From Corynebacterium pelargi (GTDB taxonomy: Bacteria > Actinomycetota > Actinomycetes > Mycobacteriales > Mycobacteriaceae), in contig NZ_BMCX01000005.1 of assembly GCF_014635485.1 (NCBI RefSeq), positions 122,494-186,493 of the forward strand: a stretch of 64,000 nucleotides of DNA. Direction: 5' to 3'. The notes beneath the pieces are model-generated. The model was not told the DNA's origin and did no database searches. It saw nothing but the letters and a program-made list of their open reading frames with translations. How positions within the stretch are numbered: position 1 is the first letter of the stretch; each line of letters starts with the position of its first letter. This document shows positions 10,621 to 19,797 of the stretch, one piece after another. A program made the translations under genes and the position numbers.

Positions 10621-10825
10621 GTTTTCTCACACATATTGTTACCTGCTTGAACGTTGTGGTGTCTAAACGAACATTGAGTGGAATAGCGTTGAACGCCATG
10701 AATTTAAAGCAAGGCTGGCGCCTGTGGGCCTACTTAGTTTCCTGACCGGCGCAAGCAGGAATAACGCCTGTTGTAATTACAAAAATGTAGTTTCAGGGGT
10801 AAGGGTGGGGGTTCGGCGTGTCAAT

Positions 10826-10855
10826 TTGCCCAGGGAGAAAAATCTCACGTAGTCT
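10826..10855 (+). promoter_or_regulatory. Putative rpmH promoter
   Basis: TTGCCC (10826-10831) and TAGTCT (10850-10855) are spaced by 18 bp, upstream of the rpmH-rnpA-yidD-yidC genes. The leader to rpmH would be over 200 nt. Confidence 0.4.
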
Positions 10856-11077
10856 ATTGGGGTCTATCACGGAAAATGAGGCGTTTGACCCAAACGCCGT
10901 TTTATTTTCTCCGTGCTTCAAGTGCTTTAGGGTCGCTGGCATTTCGGCACAACCTCGGTTGGCATTGGCGGCCTAGCACTTGCTTGGAAATTTTGTTCCA
11001 GACGCTCCAGCGGCTACGGCTTGCCGAAGGCTCTAGCCCCGCCGGTGTGTCTGGCACCAACGTAAAAGGAGAACACT

Positions 11078-11221
11078 GTGGCAAAGGGAAAGCGCACTTT
11101 CCAGCCCAATAACCGTCGTCGTGCTCGCAAGCACGGTTTCCGCACCCGTATGCGTACCCGTGCCGGTCGCGCCATCGTGGCTGCTCGTCGCCAGAAGGGC
11201 CGCGCAAAGCTCACCGCATAA
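11078..11221 (+). CDS. rpmH: 50S ribosomal protein L34
   Basis: 47 aa, highly basic: it begins [20 protein letters not shown] and ends GRAKLTA. L34 is a small protein of the large ribosomal subunit. The start is a GTG with AAAAGGA seven nt upstream. The conserved order rpmH-rnpA-yidD-yidC next to the origin supports the call. Confidence 0.97.
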   Translation: MAKGKRTFQPNNRRRARKHGFRTRMRTRAGRAIVAARRQKGRAKLTA

Positions 11222-11247
11222 GCGCGTTTTTTCAAGAACCTAAAACG

Positions 11248-11607
11248 GTGCTTCCCCCACACCTGAAACTTCCGAACTCCGAAACATTTCGGAGGACTAT
11301 TCGACGAGGATTCAGGGCCGGGAGAGGCACCGTTGTTCTGCATCTACACCACCGCGAGGATGAGCTTTGCGGTAGCTACCATCCTCGCTTTGGCCTGATT
11401 GTGTCCAAGGCCGTGGGCAATGCAGTGCTTCGGCACCGCACCTCAAGAAAACTTCGCGCACTCATCTTGGCGCATATCGACGCCTTCCCCGATCAAGCAG
11501 ACATTGTGATCCGGGCGCTGCCGAAGGCAGGGCAGGCGGATTTCAAGGAGTTGGAAACAGATGTGCTCGCAGCACTTAAGAAAATCCAATCCAAATCTGC
11601 ACGCTAA
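11248..11607 (+). CDS. rnpA: Ribonuclease P protein component
   Basis: 119 aa, protein subunit of RNase P, which trims tRNA 5' ends with its RNA partner. The signature RNR box region reads GNAVLRHRTSRKLR (family consensus 'KxVGxAVxRNxxKRxxR'), near residue 58, preceded by RFGLIVSKAV. It starts at GTG 11248, and its last 47 nt overlap yidD. Confidence 0.95.
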   Translation: MLPPHLKLPNSETFRRTIRRGFRAGRGTVVLHLHHREDELCGSYHPRFGLIVSKAVGNAVLRHRTSRKLRALILAHIDAFPDQADIVIRALPKAGQADFKELETDVLAALKKIQSKSAR

Positions 11608-11878
11608 ACGCACTGGTTCTCACAGGCGCTCGGGGCTGAATGCAGCGCTTATTGCTGCGGTTCGCTTTTACCAAAAGCATCTTTCAGGGCTTAAGATGGG
11701 TGCTACGTGTCGTTTTGATCCAGTGTGCAGTTCCTATGCGCTCCAGGCGTTAGAGGAACACGGTGCTTGGCGCGGCATTTTGCTTAGCGGGGCGCGCATT
11801 GCAAAATGCGGCCCGTGGCATCCCGGTGGTTATGATCCGGTGCCACTCAAAGCCTTTGGGCACTCAATACCTTCATAG
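11561..11878 (+). CDS. yidD: Membrane protein insertion efficiency factor YidD
   Basis: 105 aa. It shows the YidD pattern: VRFYQKHLSGLKMGATCRFDPVCSSYA with conserved cysteines, and CGPWHPGGYDPVP near the end. It helps YidC insert proteins into the inner membrane. The start ATG (11561) lies 47 nt inside rnpA, an overlap common in this gene pair; the conserved part starts only near residue 30, so a later non-ATG start cannot be excluded. Confidence 0.92.
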   Translation: MCSQHLRKSNPNLHAKRTGSHRRSGLNAALIAAVRFYQKHLSGLKMGATCRFDPVCSSYALQALEEHGAWRGILLSGARIAKCGPWHPGGYDPVPLKAFGHSIPS

Positions 11879-11893
11879 GAGATTTGTTCGACA

Positions 11894-12853
11894 GTGCTGA
11901 ACTTTATTTATTGGCCGATCTCAGCAATCTTGTGGTTCTGGCACAAGGTTGTGAGCTTCGTGCTCAACCCAGATTCGGGTTGGTCTTGGGTGCTCGCCAT
12001 CGTGCTGCTCACCTTTACCATCCGTTCCCTGCTGGTCAAGCCCATGCTCAACCAGATGCGTTCTATGCGCAAGATGCAAGAGCTGCAGCCGCTGATGCAG
12101 GAAATTAAGAAGAAGTATCCCAACGATCAGCAAAAGCAGATGGAGGAAACCCGCAAGCTCCAAAAGGAGATGGGTGTAAATCCTATTGCTGGTTGTTTGC
12201 CTGCCCTGGTGCAGTTGCCGGTGTTCATCGGCCTGTTCCACGTGCTGCGATCCTTCAACCGCACCGGTACCGGAACCGGTCAGCTTGGCCTCTCGGTTGA
12301 GCAAAACCGCGAGCTATCCAACTACATCTTCTCCCCCGAAGATGTGCAGTCCTTCCTGGACGCCCGCGTGTTCGGTGTGCCGATTTCCGCCTACATTTCC
12401 ATGCCACAGGACATGTACCAGGCCTTCAAGCCGGTGGACTTCACCCGCACCGACATTTTGTTCGTTGCCGTGCCGCTCATCGCGATCATTGTGCTGGCAA
12501 CGCACTTCAACGCACGCCTCTCGGTGAATCGCCAGGAGCGTCGTAAAGCTGCCGGCCTGCAAAAGGCCCCGGCCAATGATCAGATGGCCATGCAGGCAAA
12601 TCTGATGAACCGCATGATGCTGTGGTTCCTGCCCGCCACCATCTTGTTCACCGGTGCGCTCTGGCACATCGGCCTGCTCTTCTACATGGTGAGCAACAAC
12701 ATCTGGACCTTCTTCCAGCAGCGTTGGATCTTTGAAAAGATCGATGCTGAAGAGGCTGCAGAAATTGAAGCCAAGAAGGAAGCAAAGCGCGCCACAGCCC
12801 CGCAACCCGGCCAGCGCCCAAATAACCCCAAGCGCAAGGGCAAGAAGAAATAA
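11894..12853 (+). CDS. yidC: Membrane protein insertase YidC
   Basis: 319 aa, Oxa1/YidC family, inserting and folding inner-membrane proteins with or without SecYEG. The Gram-positive-type short form has TM segments near residues 5-25 and 30-50, a cytoplasmic hairpin (MQELQPLMQEIKKKYPND), the GVNPIAGCLPALVQLPVFIG segment and TM segments near 195 and 255. The C-terminus is basic (RKGKKK). It starts at GTG 11894 and is followed by a strong terminator. Confidence 0.96.
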   Translation: MLNFIYWPISAILWFWHKVVSFVLNPDSGWSWVLAIVLLTFTIRSLLVKPMLNQMRSMRKMQELQPLMQEIKKKYPNDQQKQMEETRKLQKEMGVNPIAGCLPALVQLPVFIGLFHVLRSFNRTGTGTGQLGLSVEQNRELSNYIFSPEDVQSFLDARVFGVPISAYISMPQDMYQAFKPVDFTRTDILFVAVPLIAIIVLATHFNARLSVNRQERRKAAGLQKAPANDQMAMQANLMNRMMLWFLPATILFTGALWHIGLLFYMVSNNIWTFFQQRWIFEKIDAEEAAEIEAKKEAKRATAPQPGQRPNNPKRKGKKK

Positions 12854-12873
12854 GCCTTTGAAGCTAAAGAGGA

Positions 12874-12903
12874 AGCCGTCACCGAAGCTGGTGGCGGCTT
12901 TTT
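12874..12903 (+). terminator. Terminator after yidC
   Basis: AGCCGTCACC (12874-12883) pairs with GGTGGCGGCT (12890-12899), with one G-U pair, followed by TTTTT. It separates the rpmH-yidC unit from rsmG-parAB, which then need their own promoter; a TAGTAT word at 12940-12945 is a candidate -10. Confidence 0.85.
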
Positions 12904-12975
12904 GCTGCTCACAGAGGCCCTGCCCGGCCGTGCTAGCGTTAGTATCCGTACCGCAGCCGTGGGAGAAAATGAGGA

Positions 12976-12991
12976 AGTTTCACGTGAAACA
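12976..12991. promoter_or_regulatory. parS site 1
   Basis: AGTTTCACGTGAAACA, one mismatch from the parS consensus TGTTTCACGTGAAACA. It overlaps the rsmG translation start. ParB should load here. Confidence 0.88.
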
Positions 12992-13682
12992 ATCTGCTGA
13001 AAGCCAAGCCGGCCAAGAAGGCCCAAACAGCCAAGGCTTAGAACAGGCACCCCCCAAACAAGCCCAGGAGATCTTTGGCGATCGCCTCGACTTGGCCATC
13101 GAATATCACCGGCTGCTCGCCACCGATGGATCCGTGCGCGGCTTTATCGGGCCAAGGGAAGTGCCGCGGCTTTGGCAACGCCACATTCTTAACTGCGCCG
13201 TGCTCTCAGAGGTGATGCCCGAGGGAGCAAGCGTTGCCGATATTGGTTCGGGCGCAGGGCTGCCGGGTATCCCCCTAGCCATTGCCAGGCCAGATTTGCA
13301 GATCACGCTGATCGAACCACTGCTGAAGCGATCGACCTTTCTCAAGGAAGTCAAAGCGGCACTGCACCTAGACAATGTGGTGGTGCTTCGTGGACGCGCA
13401 GAAGAAGGTCCCATCAAGCGCGAGGTGCATGGCGTGGATGTGGTGACTTCACGCGCAGTAGCCCCTTTGGGCAAGCTCGCCGGGTGGTCACTGCCGCTGC
13501 TGAAACAAGGCGGCGAGATGATTGCCATGAAGGGCTCTTCCGTCGAAGAAGAACTACGCCGAGATGCCAAGCAGATCACCAAAGCCGGAGGCGCGAATGC
13601 GCAGATCAGCGTGATTGGCCAAGCGCTGGAAGAGCCCACCACCATCATCCGGATCGCTAAGGTCCGTGAAACACTAAAGTAG
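12984..13682 (+). CDS. rsmG: 16S rRNA (guanine527-N7)-methyltransferase
   Basis: 232 aa (GidB family), methylates G527 of 16S rRNA using S-adenosylmethionine. The SAM site is ADIGSGAGLPGIPLAI near residue 88, followed by LIEPLLKRSTFLKEV and VVTSRAVAPLGKL. The GTG at 12984 is preferred over the ATG at 12969 because GAGGAAG lies 6 nt before it, while the site before the ATG is only 3 nt away. The start codon lies inside a parS site, so ParB loading could affect its expression. It stands ahead of parA, as in mycobacteria. Confidence 0.92.
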   Translation: MKQSAESQAGQEGPNSQGLEQAPPKQAQEIFGDRLDLAIEYHRLLATDGSVRGFIGPREVPRLWQRHILNCAVLSEVMPEGASVADIGSGAGLPGIPLAIARPDLQITLIEPLLKRSTFLKEVKAALHLDNVVVLRGRAEEGPIKREVHGVDVVTSRAVAPLGKLAGWSLPLLKQGGEMIAMKGSSVEEELRRDAKQITKAGGANAQISVIGQALEEPTTIIRIAKVRETLK

Positions 13683-13716
13683 TGTTCACCCACTGCGACC
13701 ACGAGTGAAGGAATCA

Positions 13717-14688
13717 ATGAAGAACTCGCATAGGGATCACGCGTCCACGACACCCGCAGCGCGTCGCGCAGCCCACGGGAGAGGCGCTCGAGGTGCCCAG
13801 CTTGCCAAGCCAGAACGCACGCGCAGGCTTACTGTGGCAAACCAAAAAGGCGGCGTAGGTAAAACCACCTCCTCGGTCAATCTGGCCGCAGGGCTTGCCC
13901 AAGGCGGGCTAAAGGTGCTCGTAGTAGACCTCGACCCCCAAGGCAACGCCTCCACCGCTTTGGGTGCAGAACACCGCGCTGGCACGCTCTCGAGCTATGA
14001 GCTCCTCATCGGCGAATGCACCGCCGAGCAAGCCATGCAGCAATCCAGCGCTAGCGAAAACCTCTGGTGCATCCCTGCCACCATTGATCTCGCTGGTGCA
14101 GAAATCGAGCTGGTGAGCATGGTGCGCCGCGAATATCGCCTGCATGATGCGCTCAGCTCCACCTTTATTGAAGAAGCAGGCTTCGACTTCATCTTCATTG
14201 ATTGCCCACCTTCACTCGGCCTGCTCACCATCAACGCCATGACGGCAGTTGATGAGGTGCTCATTCCCATCCAATGCGAGTACTACGCCCTCGAAGGTGT
14301 GGGCCAGTTGCTCAACAATATTGTGATGATCCGCCAGCACCTGAACTCAAACCTGCATATCTCCGCCATCTTGCTCACCATGTACGACGGGCGCACCAAG
14401 CTGGCAGAGCAGGTAAGCGAAGAGGTCCGCGGCCACTTCGGCGATGTTGTGTTGCGCACCAAGATTCCCCGCTCCGTCAAAGTGTCCGAAGCGCCCGGCT
14501 ACGGCCAAACAGTGCTTTCCTACGACCCAGGTTCACGCGGTGCCATGGCCTATGTGGATGCAGCAAGGGAATTAGCAATCCGCGGCGATTATCTGCCCGG
14601 CCAACATTCCGGTGCCGTGGGAATTTCAGATGAAGCCAGGGCCATTGAAGATCAACTCAGCCGCGAAGAAGAAGGGGCAGCCGAATGA
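13717..14688 (+). CDS. parA: Chromosome partitioning ATPase ParA
   Basis: 323 aa, Walker-type ATPase whose DNA-bound gradient moves ParB-parS complexes. The deviant Walker A KGGVGKTT is near residue 48, preceded by the family-typical [13 protein letters not shown] and the [11 protein letters not shown] motif follow. ATG 13717 has AAGGA just upstream; a GTG four codons earlier overlaps that site. It overlaps parB by four bases (ATGA). Confidence 0.96.
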   Translation: MKNSHRDHASTTPAARRAAHGRGARGAQLAKPERTRRLTVANQKGGVGKTTSSVNLAAGLAQGGLKVLVVDLDPQGNASTALGAEHRAGTLSSYELLIGECTAEQAMQQSSASENLWCIPATIDLAGAEIELVSMVRREYRLHDALSSTFIEEAGFDFIFIDCPPSLGLLTINAMTAVDEVLIPIQCEYYALEGVGQLLNNIVMIRQHLNSNLHISAILLTMYDGRTKLAEQVSEEVRGHFGDVVLRTKIPRSVKVSEAPGYGQTVLSYDPGSRGAMAYVDAARELAIRGDYLPGQHSGAVGISDEARAIEDQLSREEEGAAE

Positions 14689-15698
14689 ACCAGGAACCAC
14701 GCAAGGGCGGCCTCGGACGCGGGCTTGCAGCACTGATTACCTCCAGCCCGCAGGCAGGAGAACGCCTAGGCAATAACGCCGCCGATATCGTCATCGGCCG
14801 CTCGCAGGCACCCCAAAGAGATGAAACGGGGGCTCGCATCAACCCCATCTTGGCCGAAGCAGCCGCCAAAGATGGCGAGGTTGTGCAGCAAGAAGAGGCC
14901 TTTGGCGCTTCCTACCAGGAGGTTCCCATTGGGCTGATCCTGCCCAATGAGAAGAACCCCAGAAGCGTCTTCGACCAAGATGATTTGGCCGAGCTGGTGC
15001 ACTCCATCAAGGAGTTCGGCCTGCTCCAACCCATCGTGGTGCGCCCCGTTGATGGTGGCCGCTTCGAGATCATCATGGGTGAGCGTCGTTGGCGCGCAGC
15101 CTCGAAGGCGGGCTTAAAGGCCATTCCAGCTATCGTGCGCGCCACCAGCGATGAGGACATGCTGCGCGATGCGCTATTGGAAAATATCCACCGCGTGCAG
15201 CTCAATCCCTTGGAAGAGGCGGCAGCCTATCAGCAGCTCCTTGAGGAATTCGGCGTAACCCAAGCCCAGTTGGCAGACAAGCTTGGCCGTTCGCGCCCGA
15301 TGATTACCAACATGATTCGCCTGCTGGCCCTTCCGGTGCCGGTGCAGCGAAAAGTAGCCGCCGGTGTGCTTTCCGCCGGCCATGCGCGCGCCCTGCTCGG
15401 GCTCAAACAAGGCGCCCAGGCCCAGGAAGACCTTGCACAAAGGGTGGTGGCCGAAGGCCTTTCGGTTCGCGCCACGGAAGAAGCCGTCACCTTATTAAAT
15501 CGCGGTGAGGCACCAAAGCCGAAGGTCCGCCAGCCACGAGAAACCCCTGCCTTTTTAAGCCAGGCAGCAGAGCAGCTTGCCGACGACCTGGACACGAAAG
15601 TAAGCGTGAGCATGGGTAAGCGCAAAGGCAAGATCGTGGTGGAATTCGGCGACCGCGACGATTTTGAGCGCATCATGGAGCTTCTCCACCGGAACTGA
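14685..15698 (+). CDS. parB: Chromosome partitioning protein ParB
   Basis: 337 aa, CTP-dependent DNA clamp that loads at parS. The N-terminus ([13 protein letters not shown]) binds ParA. The CTPase/ParB domain contains [18 protein letters not shown] and [12 protein letters not shown] (family 'GERRxRA'), and the helix-turn-helix region is [23 protein letters not shown]-terminal dimerisation domain ends the chain. Four parS sites in this window are its expected targets. Confidence 0.96.
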   Translation: MNQEPRKGGLGRGLAALITSSPQAGERLGNNAADIVIGRSQAPQRDETGARINPILAEAAAKDGEVVQQEEAFGASYQEVPIGLILPNEKNPRSVFDQDDLAELVHSIKEFGLLQPIVVRPVDGGRFEIIMGERRWRAASKAGLKAIPAIVRATSDEDMLRDALLENIHRVQLNPLEEAAAYQQLLEEFGVTQAQLADKLGRSRPMITNMIRLLALPVPVQRKVAAGVLSAGHARALLGLKQGAQAQEDLAQRVVAEGLSVRATEEAVTLLNRGEAPKPKVRQPRETPAFLSQAAEQLADDLDTKVSVSMGKRKGKIVVEFGDRDDFERIMELLHRN

Positions 15699-15704
15699 TC
15701 CATC

Positions 15705-16310
15705 ATGTTGCAGCCGCTACATAGAGCCACCGTGGGCATGATGCACCCACTGGCTGCGCGCTGCGTGTTTTGGGAACTGGGCCAGGACGTAGCCCAAAAG
15801 GTGTGCGAGAGCGGGGATCCACGCTTTGAAAAAGAAGCGTGGCTTATGGCCGTGCTGCTTGAGCAACAACAGTGCGGCTTTCATATCTTGCGCGCGGGCC
15901 AAGAACACGCCATTGCCACCATCATCTTTTGCCAACCCCGCTTCTCCCCCGGTGTGGCGCAATTGCCCACCGCCCCCGTGAGTGCCGATGCCTGGCTTTT
16001 AAGCTCGCTGCATATCGACCCCGCCTTTGAAGGCATTGGCCTCGAGCATGTCTTAATTGATGCCGTCTTAGCGCATCTATGGCAGCACAAGGCCGTGGCC
16101 GTCGAAGCATTTGGGTATAGCAGTACCGAGGATCCTCTTGCCTTGAGGAAAGAAGAGATTGGGCTCATGCCGGCGCAGTTATTGCAGGCTGCAGGCTTTG
16201 AAGTAGTAGCTCCGCATCCCAGCCTGCCCAGGCTGCGCATAGAGTTACCGCCTGAGCACATGTTGAGTGCGCAGGCGGCAGAAGAGTTATTGGCAAGCGC
16301 GTTGGCTTAG
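15705..16310 (+). CDS. GNAT-like acetyltransferase, hypothetical
   Basis: 201 aa. The middle part (LLSSLHIDPAFEGIGLEHVL) resembles the GNAT beta-4/alpha-3 region 'L.V.P...G.GLG..L', although the strict Q/RxxGxG/A acetyl-CoA motif is degraded (FEGIGLE). Substrate unknown. The gene follows parB by 6 nt and looks cotranscribed with it. Its TAG stop overlaps the TAA of the convergent cwlM gene by four bases, so no terminator fits between them. Confidence 0.6.
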   Translation: MLQPLHRATVGMMHPLAARCVFWELGQDVAQKVCESGDPRFEKEAWLMAVLLEQQQCGFHILRAGQEHAIATIIFCQPRFSPGVAQLPTAPVSADAWLLSSLHIDPAFEGIGLEHVLIDAVLAHLWQHKAVAVEAFGYSSTEDPLALRKEEIGLMPAQLLQAAGFEVVAPHPSLPRLRIELPPEHMLSAQAAEELLASALA

Positions 16311-17506
16311 GCGCGAGCCTCTTGTTCTAGCAGCTCATCGAAGCGGAAGGTGCCCGTGGGCTGATCGTCTTGTTCCTGCAAGTAGAGGCGCTTGACGGCC
16401 ACCACGATGGCTTCTGCGATCGCGTCGCGGGCGGCAGGATCGGTGAGGATCTTTACGTCTTCGGGGTTGGTGAGATACCCAACCACTACTTCCACCGTGG
16501 GCATTTGGGTAACGCGAAGCAGGTCCCATGTCCTTGCGTGATTCCCGCAGTTAATCAGGCTGGTGCGAGCGACGATCTCGCGTTGGATAAAGCCACTGAG
16601 CAGCTCGCCAATGAGCGAGTTTGAGCCCATCTCGGAGCCGAAGTAGAAGCTGGCGCAGCCAGATGCTTTTTCGTTTTGGTAGCGATCAGCCTGCAGGCAG
16701 ATCATGAGGTCTGCATCAAAGGCGTTGGCGATTTCTGCCCGGGAGGTTTGAGAGGGATCATCCTGGCGTGGCCTGGAGATGATTGTTTCCATCCCCGCGG
16801 CGATCATGCGGCCTTCCACGCGGGTGGCGAGATCCCAGATGAGCTCTTCTTCGGAAATTTCCCCGAAGCGACCCTTGACTACCTGGCCGCGGTTGCTGCC
16901 ACCAAGGGCAGGGTCGATCACCACGCGCTTGCCAGCAAGGCGCGGGCCGGATTCGCGCACGCGCTCACGTTCACGCAACTGCTGCGGTGAACCACCGGTG
17001 ATGCGGCGACCCAACAGCCCGAAGGCGCGGATGGTATCTGGCCCACAGATGCCATCGACTTGGAGGCCGTAGTTCATTTGGTAGTTCATCAAGGACGCAT
17101 GGGTTTGTTCACCGAAGCGGCCATCGAGGCGATCGGTATAAAAGCCCAGTTCCTGGAGCTGTTGTTGGAGCTGGAGTACGTCGTCGCCAACAAAGAGGTT
17201 ATTGGGTTGAAAGCTTAAGACTCGCGAGCCCAGGGCATAGCTGGCCTCACGCAAGACCCGCAGGGTGGGATCGTTGATGATCCCGGAGGCAATGATGCCG
17301 CGAGCCTGCTGGAAAGCCTTGAGTGCCTCAGCGAGGGGTTCGTCGAAAAGCTTTTCTTCTTCGGTGAACGTCTGGCCTTTGCTACTGGAGACTTTGCGTG
17401 AGGTGCCCTGCAAGAAGCCTAGGCGTGCGAGTGCGTCCCTAACCTCGGCGACCCGGGCGCTTCGGTCGCCGACGCGGAGAATGTCAGACACACTGATCCT
17501 TTCCAT
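16307..17506 (-). CDS. cwlM: CwlM-like peptidoglycan-binding pseudo-amidase
   Basis: 399 aa. Two peptidoglycan-binding (PG_binding_1) repeats lie at about 10-80 and 95-160, followed by an Amidase_3 fold at about 190-375. Amidase zinc ligands are altered: the usual 'DxGHGG' reads DPALGG, 'SIHAN' reads CLQAD, and the catalytic Glu of 'LVExGFLSN' reads VVVGYLTN; only the second-position Glu (SEEELIWDLA) remains. In mycobacteria CwlM is a regulator of MurA rather than a hydrolase, and this sequence fits a non-enzymatic role. No signal peptide is visible, consistent with a cytoplasmic protein. The AGCTTTTCGACG word occurs within it at 17341-17352. Confidence 0.88.
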   Translation of the reverse strand: MERISVSDILRVGDRSARVAEVRDALARLGFLQGTSRKVSSSKGQTFTEEEKLFDEPLAEALKAFQQARGIIASGIINDPTLRVLREASYALGSRVLSFQPNNLFVGDDVLQLQQQLQELGFYTDRLDGRFGEQTHASLMNYQMNYGLQVDGICGPDTIRAFGLLGRRITGGSPQQLRERERVRESGPRLAGKRVVIDPALGGSNRGQVVKGRFGEISEEELIWDLATRVEGRMIAAGMETIISRPRQDDPSQTSRAEIANAFDADLMICLQADRYQNEKASGCASFYFGSEMGSNSLIGELLSGFIQREIVARTSLINCGNHARTWDLLRVTQMPTVEVVVGYLTNPEDVKILTDPAARDAIAEAIVVAVKRLYLQEQDDQPTGTFRFDELLEQEARA

Positions 17507-17585
17507 TCACTGTATTCACACTGGTCACACTAACGGGCTTAAGTATAAGCCATTATTAGTGGGTTCTAGCAGTCGAGAATACCAG

Positions 17586-17909
17586 TTAGGCGTGCTGAGT
17601 CAGTGCCTCGACAAGCGCAGCCTTGGGCTTTACGCCCACAAACTCGGCAACTTTTTGCCCACCAGAGAACACCAACACCGTGGGAATGGACATGATCTGG
17701 AACATCGCGCCCAAGGTGCGCTCGGCATCCACATCCACCTTGCCCACTACGGCCACGCCCTCGACCTCTTCGGCTACCTCGTCGATAATCGGGCCGAGCT
17801 TCTTACAAGGCCCGCACCATTCGGCCCAAAAGTCCACCAGCACTGGTTTATCAGACTCGATAACGATCTCGCGGAAATTCTCCTGAGTAATGGTGATTGG
17901 CTTTGCCAT
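17586..17909 (-). CDS. trxA: Thioredoxin
   Basis: 107 aa, cytoplasmic disulfide reductase with the active site WAEWCGPCKK near residue 30 and the cis-proline in IPTVLVFSGG. It lies 49 nt downstream of trxB and is probably cotranscribed. In corynebacteria the trx genes belong to the SigM oxidative-stress regulon. The 79-bp gap to cwlM (17507-17585) holds no gene. Confidence 0.95.
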   Translation of the reverse strand: MAKPITITQENFREIVIESDKPVLVDFWAEWCGPCKKLGPIIDEVAEEVEGVAVVGKVDVDAERTLGAMFQIMSIPTVLVFSGGQKVAEFVGVKPKAALVEALTQHA

Positions 17910-17958
17910 GCCCTGGCCTTTCTGTGCAGTGATAGTTACTTCCGAAGGAGTCTAGCCC

Positions 17959-18888
17959 CTAAATTTCCGCCAAGTAATGTTCCGCGTCGATCGCGCCGCG
18001 GCAGCCGGAACCGGCAGCAGTAATGGCCTGCTGGTAGGTGGCATCCACCAAATCGCCAATGGCAAAAACACCAGGGATATTCGTGCGGGTAGAAGGATGC
18101 TGGACCTGCACATAGCCGGCATCATCGCATTCGACTTCATCGCGGAAGAGCTCGGAGCGCGGATCGTGGCCGATGGCGACGAACATGGCGGTCACATCGA
18201 GGGTGGAAGTCTCGCCGGAGAGCGAATCGACAAGCTCCAAGCCCTCAACGGTATTTTCGCCAAGCACGCGGGAGACTTGCTTGTTGGTCAGGATGCGGAT
18301 CTTCTCGTTTTCCTTGGCGCGCTCCAGCATGATCGCAGAGGCGCGGAATTCCTCGCGGCGGTGCACGATGGTGACGGACTTTGCAAACTTGGTTAAAAAG
18401 ATCGCCTCTTCCATCGCGGAATCGCCACCACCGATCACGGCAATGTCGTGGTCGCGGAAGAAGAAACCATCGCAGGTTGCGCAGGCAGAAACGCCGCGAC
18501 CGAGCAGTTGCTGCTCACCATCAACACCCAAGTAGCGAGGTGCCGAACCGGTAGCCAAGATCACCGCGCGGGCCTGGAATTCTTCATCATCAACCCAGAT
18601 CTTCTTAATCTCGCCCTCAAGCTCTACGCGGGTGACGAGCTCCATGCGCAGGTCGGCGCCAAAGCGTTCCGCCTGTGCGCGCATTTCTTCCATGAGCTCA
18701 GGGCCTAAGATGCCGTCTTTAAAGCCGGGGAAGTTTTCTACCTCGGTGGTGGTCATCAGCGAGCCGCCATATTCAATGCCCTCGAACACGATGGGGCGAA
18801 GCTCTGCGCGCGCGGCGTACAGGGCTGCGGTATAGCCGGCCGGGCCGGAACCAATGATGGCAACATCGTGAATCGTGGCATCAGACAT
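17959..18888 (-). CDS. trxB: Thioredoxin reductase
   Basis: 309 aa, NADPH-dependent flavoprotein that reduces TrxA. The FAD site is [17 protein letters not shown] near residue 13, the redox-active site is [10 protein letters not shown] near 137, the NADPH site is [12 protein letters not shown] near 155, and [10 protein letters not shown] is near 275. An AGGAAAGG site precedes the ATG. It is downstream of sigM with a 119-bp gap that probably holds its promoter; I could not identify the sigma class. Confidence 0.96.
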   Translation of the reverse strand: MSDATIHDVAIIGSGPAGYTAALYAARAELRPIVFEGIEYGGSLMTTTEVENFPGFKDGILGPELMEEMRAQAERFGADLRMELVTRVELEGEIKKIWVDDEEFQARAVILATGSAPRYLGVDGEQQLLGRGVSACATCDGFFFRDHDIAVIGGGDSAMEEAIFLTKFAKSVTIVHRREEFRASAIMLERAKENEKIRILTNKQVSRVLGENTVEGLELVDSLSGETSTLDVTAMFVAIGHDPRSELFRDEVECDDAGYVQVQHPSTRTNIPGVFAIGDLVDATYQQAITAAGSGCRGAIDAEHYLAEI

Positions 18889-19007
18889 GCTTGAAAAACC
18901 TTTCCTAGGAATACGTGAGCAGCAATCCCAGTCTAACCGTCACTGAGAGGCGTGCTGCTTTCACTGCAACGCAGCACCGCGCCCACTATTCCCGGGCCGA
19001 TTAAGCC

Positions 19008-19538
19008 TTAGATAGCCAGGCGCTCGCGAAGCGCAGCTCTGGCCCTGGAACGCCGAGATTTCATGGTGCCGGGCTGCACACCTTCGATGGCGGCGGCCAT
19101 GGAAATTTCCACGCCCACAAAATCAACGAGGTAAATGGCGCGACGTTGTTCCTGTGGCAGGGTGCGCATGGCCAGGCGTACCGCAGAGGTGGTGGCAAGA
19201 TCGAGCCCGCCTTCTTGGTGCCGGGATCCCCAGTGAATATCGGTATCGAGCGGGATGGTGGGGCGGTGCTTGTTGCGGTGAACAAAGTCATAGGCGGTGT
19301 TGGCCACGAGGCGATGCAGCCAGGTGTGCAGGCTTGCTTCCCCGCGATAGGAGCTGATCTTCTCGCTGGCTTTAAGCAGCGCTTCTTGGAGCACTTCCTC
19401 GGCGTCGAAATGATTGTGCACGTAGCGGCGCACCAAAAACCAGAGGCGGCGGTGGTGGTGTCTGAGAATTGCTTCGAAATCGGCGCTGGCGTTGTTTGGG
19501 ATACTCGGTGCTGGCGGGTGGTCAATGACGGTCTGCAC
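19008..19538 (-). CDS. sigM: ECF sigma factor, SigM-type
   Basis: 176 aa. Region 2 contains YVHNHFDAEEVLQEALLKA (sigma-70 'DAEDLVQExF') and SLHTWLHRLVANTAYDF; region 4 contains LPQEQRRAIYLVDFVGVEI and GTMKSRRSRARAALRE. The GTG at 19538 has a strong GGGGGAG site 6 nt upstream; the frame stays open further but without such a site. No anti-sigma gene is adjacent. Position between murJ and trxB matches sigM of mycobacteria and corynebacteria, which controls disulfide-stress genes. The 259-bp gap upstream (19539-19797) holds no gene, only a copy of the 12-bp word at 19773-19784. Confidence 0.88.
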   Translation of the reverse strand: MQTVIDHPPAPSIPNNASADFEAILRHHHRRLWFLVRRYVHNHFDAEEVLQEALLKASEKISSYRGEASLHTWLHRLVANTAYDFVHRNKHRPTIPLDTDIHWGSRHQEGGLDLATTSAVRLAMRTLPQEQRRAIYLVDFVGVEISMAAAIEGVQPGTMKSRRSRARAALRERLAI

Positions 19539-19797
19539 GAACAACTCCCCCTGAAGTACTGTGCATGGCTTGGTCTTAAGCGCTGAAGGTTTGCCTCGTT
19601 GCCGCGGTATTCCTGCAGCACTTGTGATTATGGGAAACCTGGCCATGCACCGCATTCGGAGCAGATGCCCAATGCATTGGGCACGCCCGCTGGGGGTATT
19701 TTTGCTGCTAGAACGCCTCTTTTACCCCCGAAATTCCAGCGGCGTAATTTCCCTCCTTTGGGGGCAAAAACTAGCTTTTCGACGCCCCGCCCCCAAC

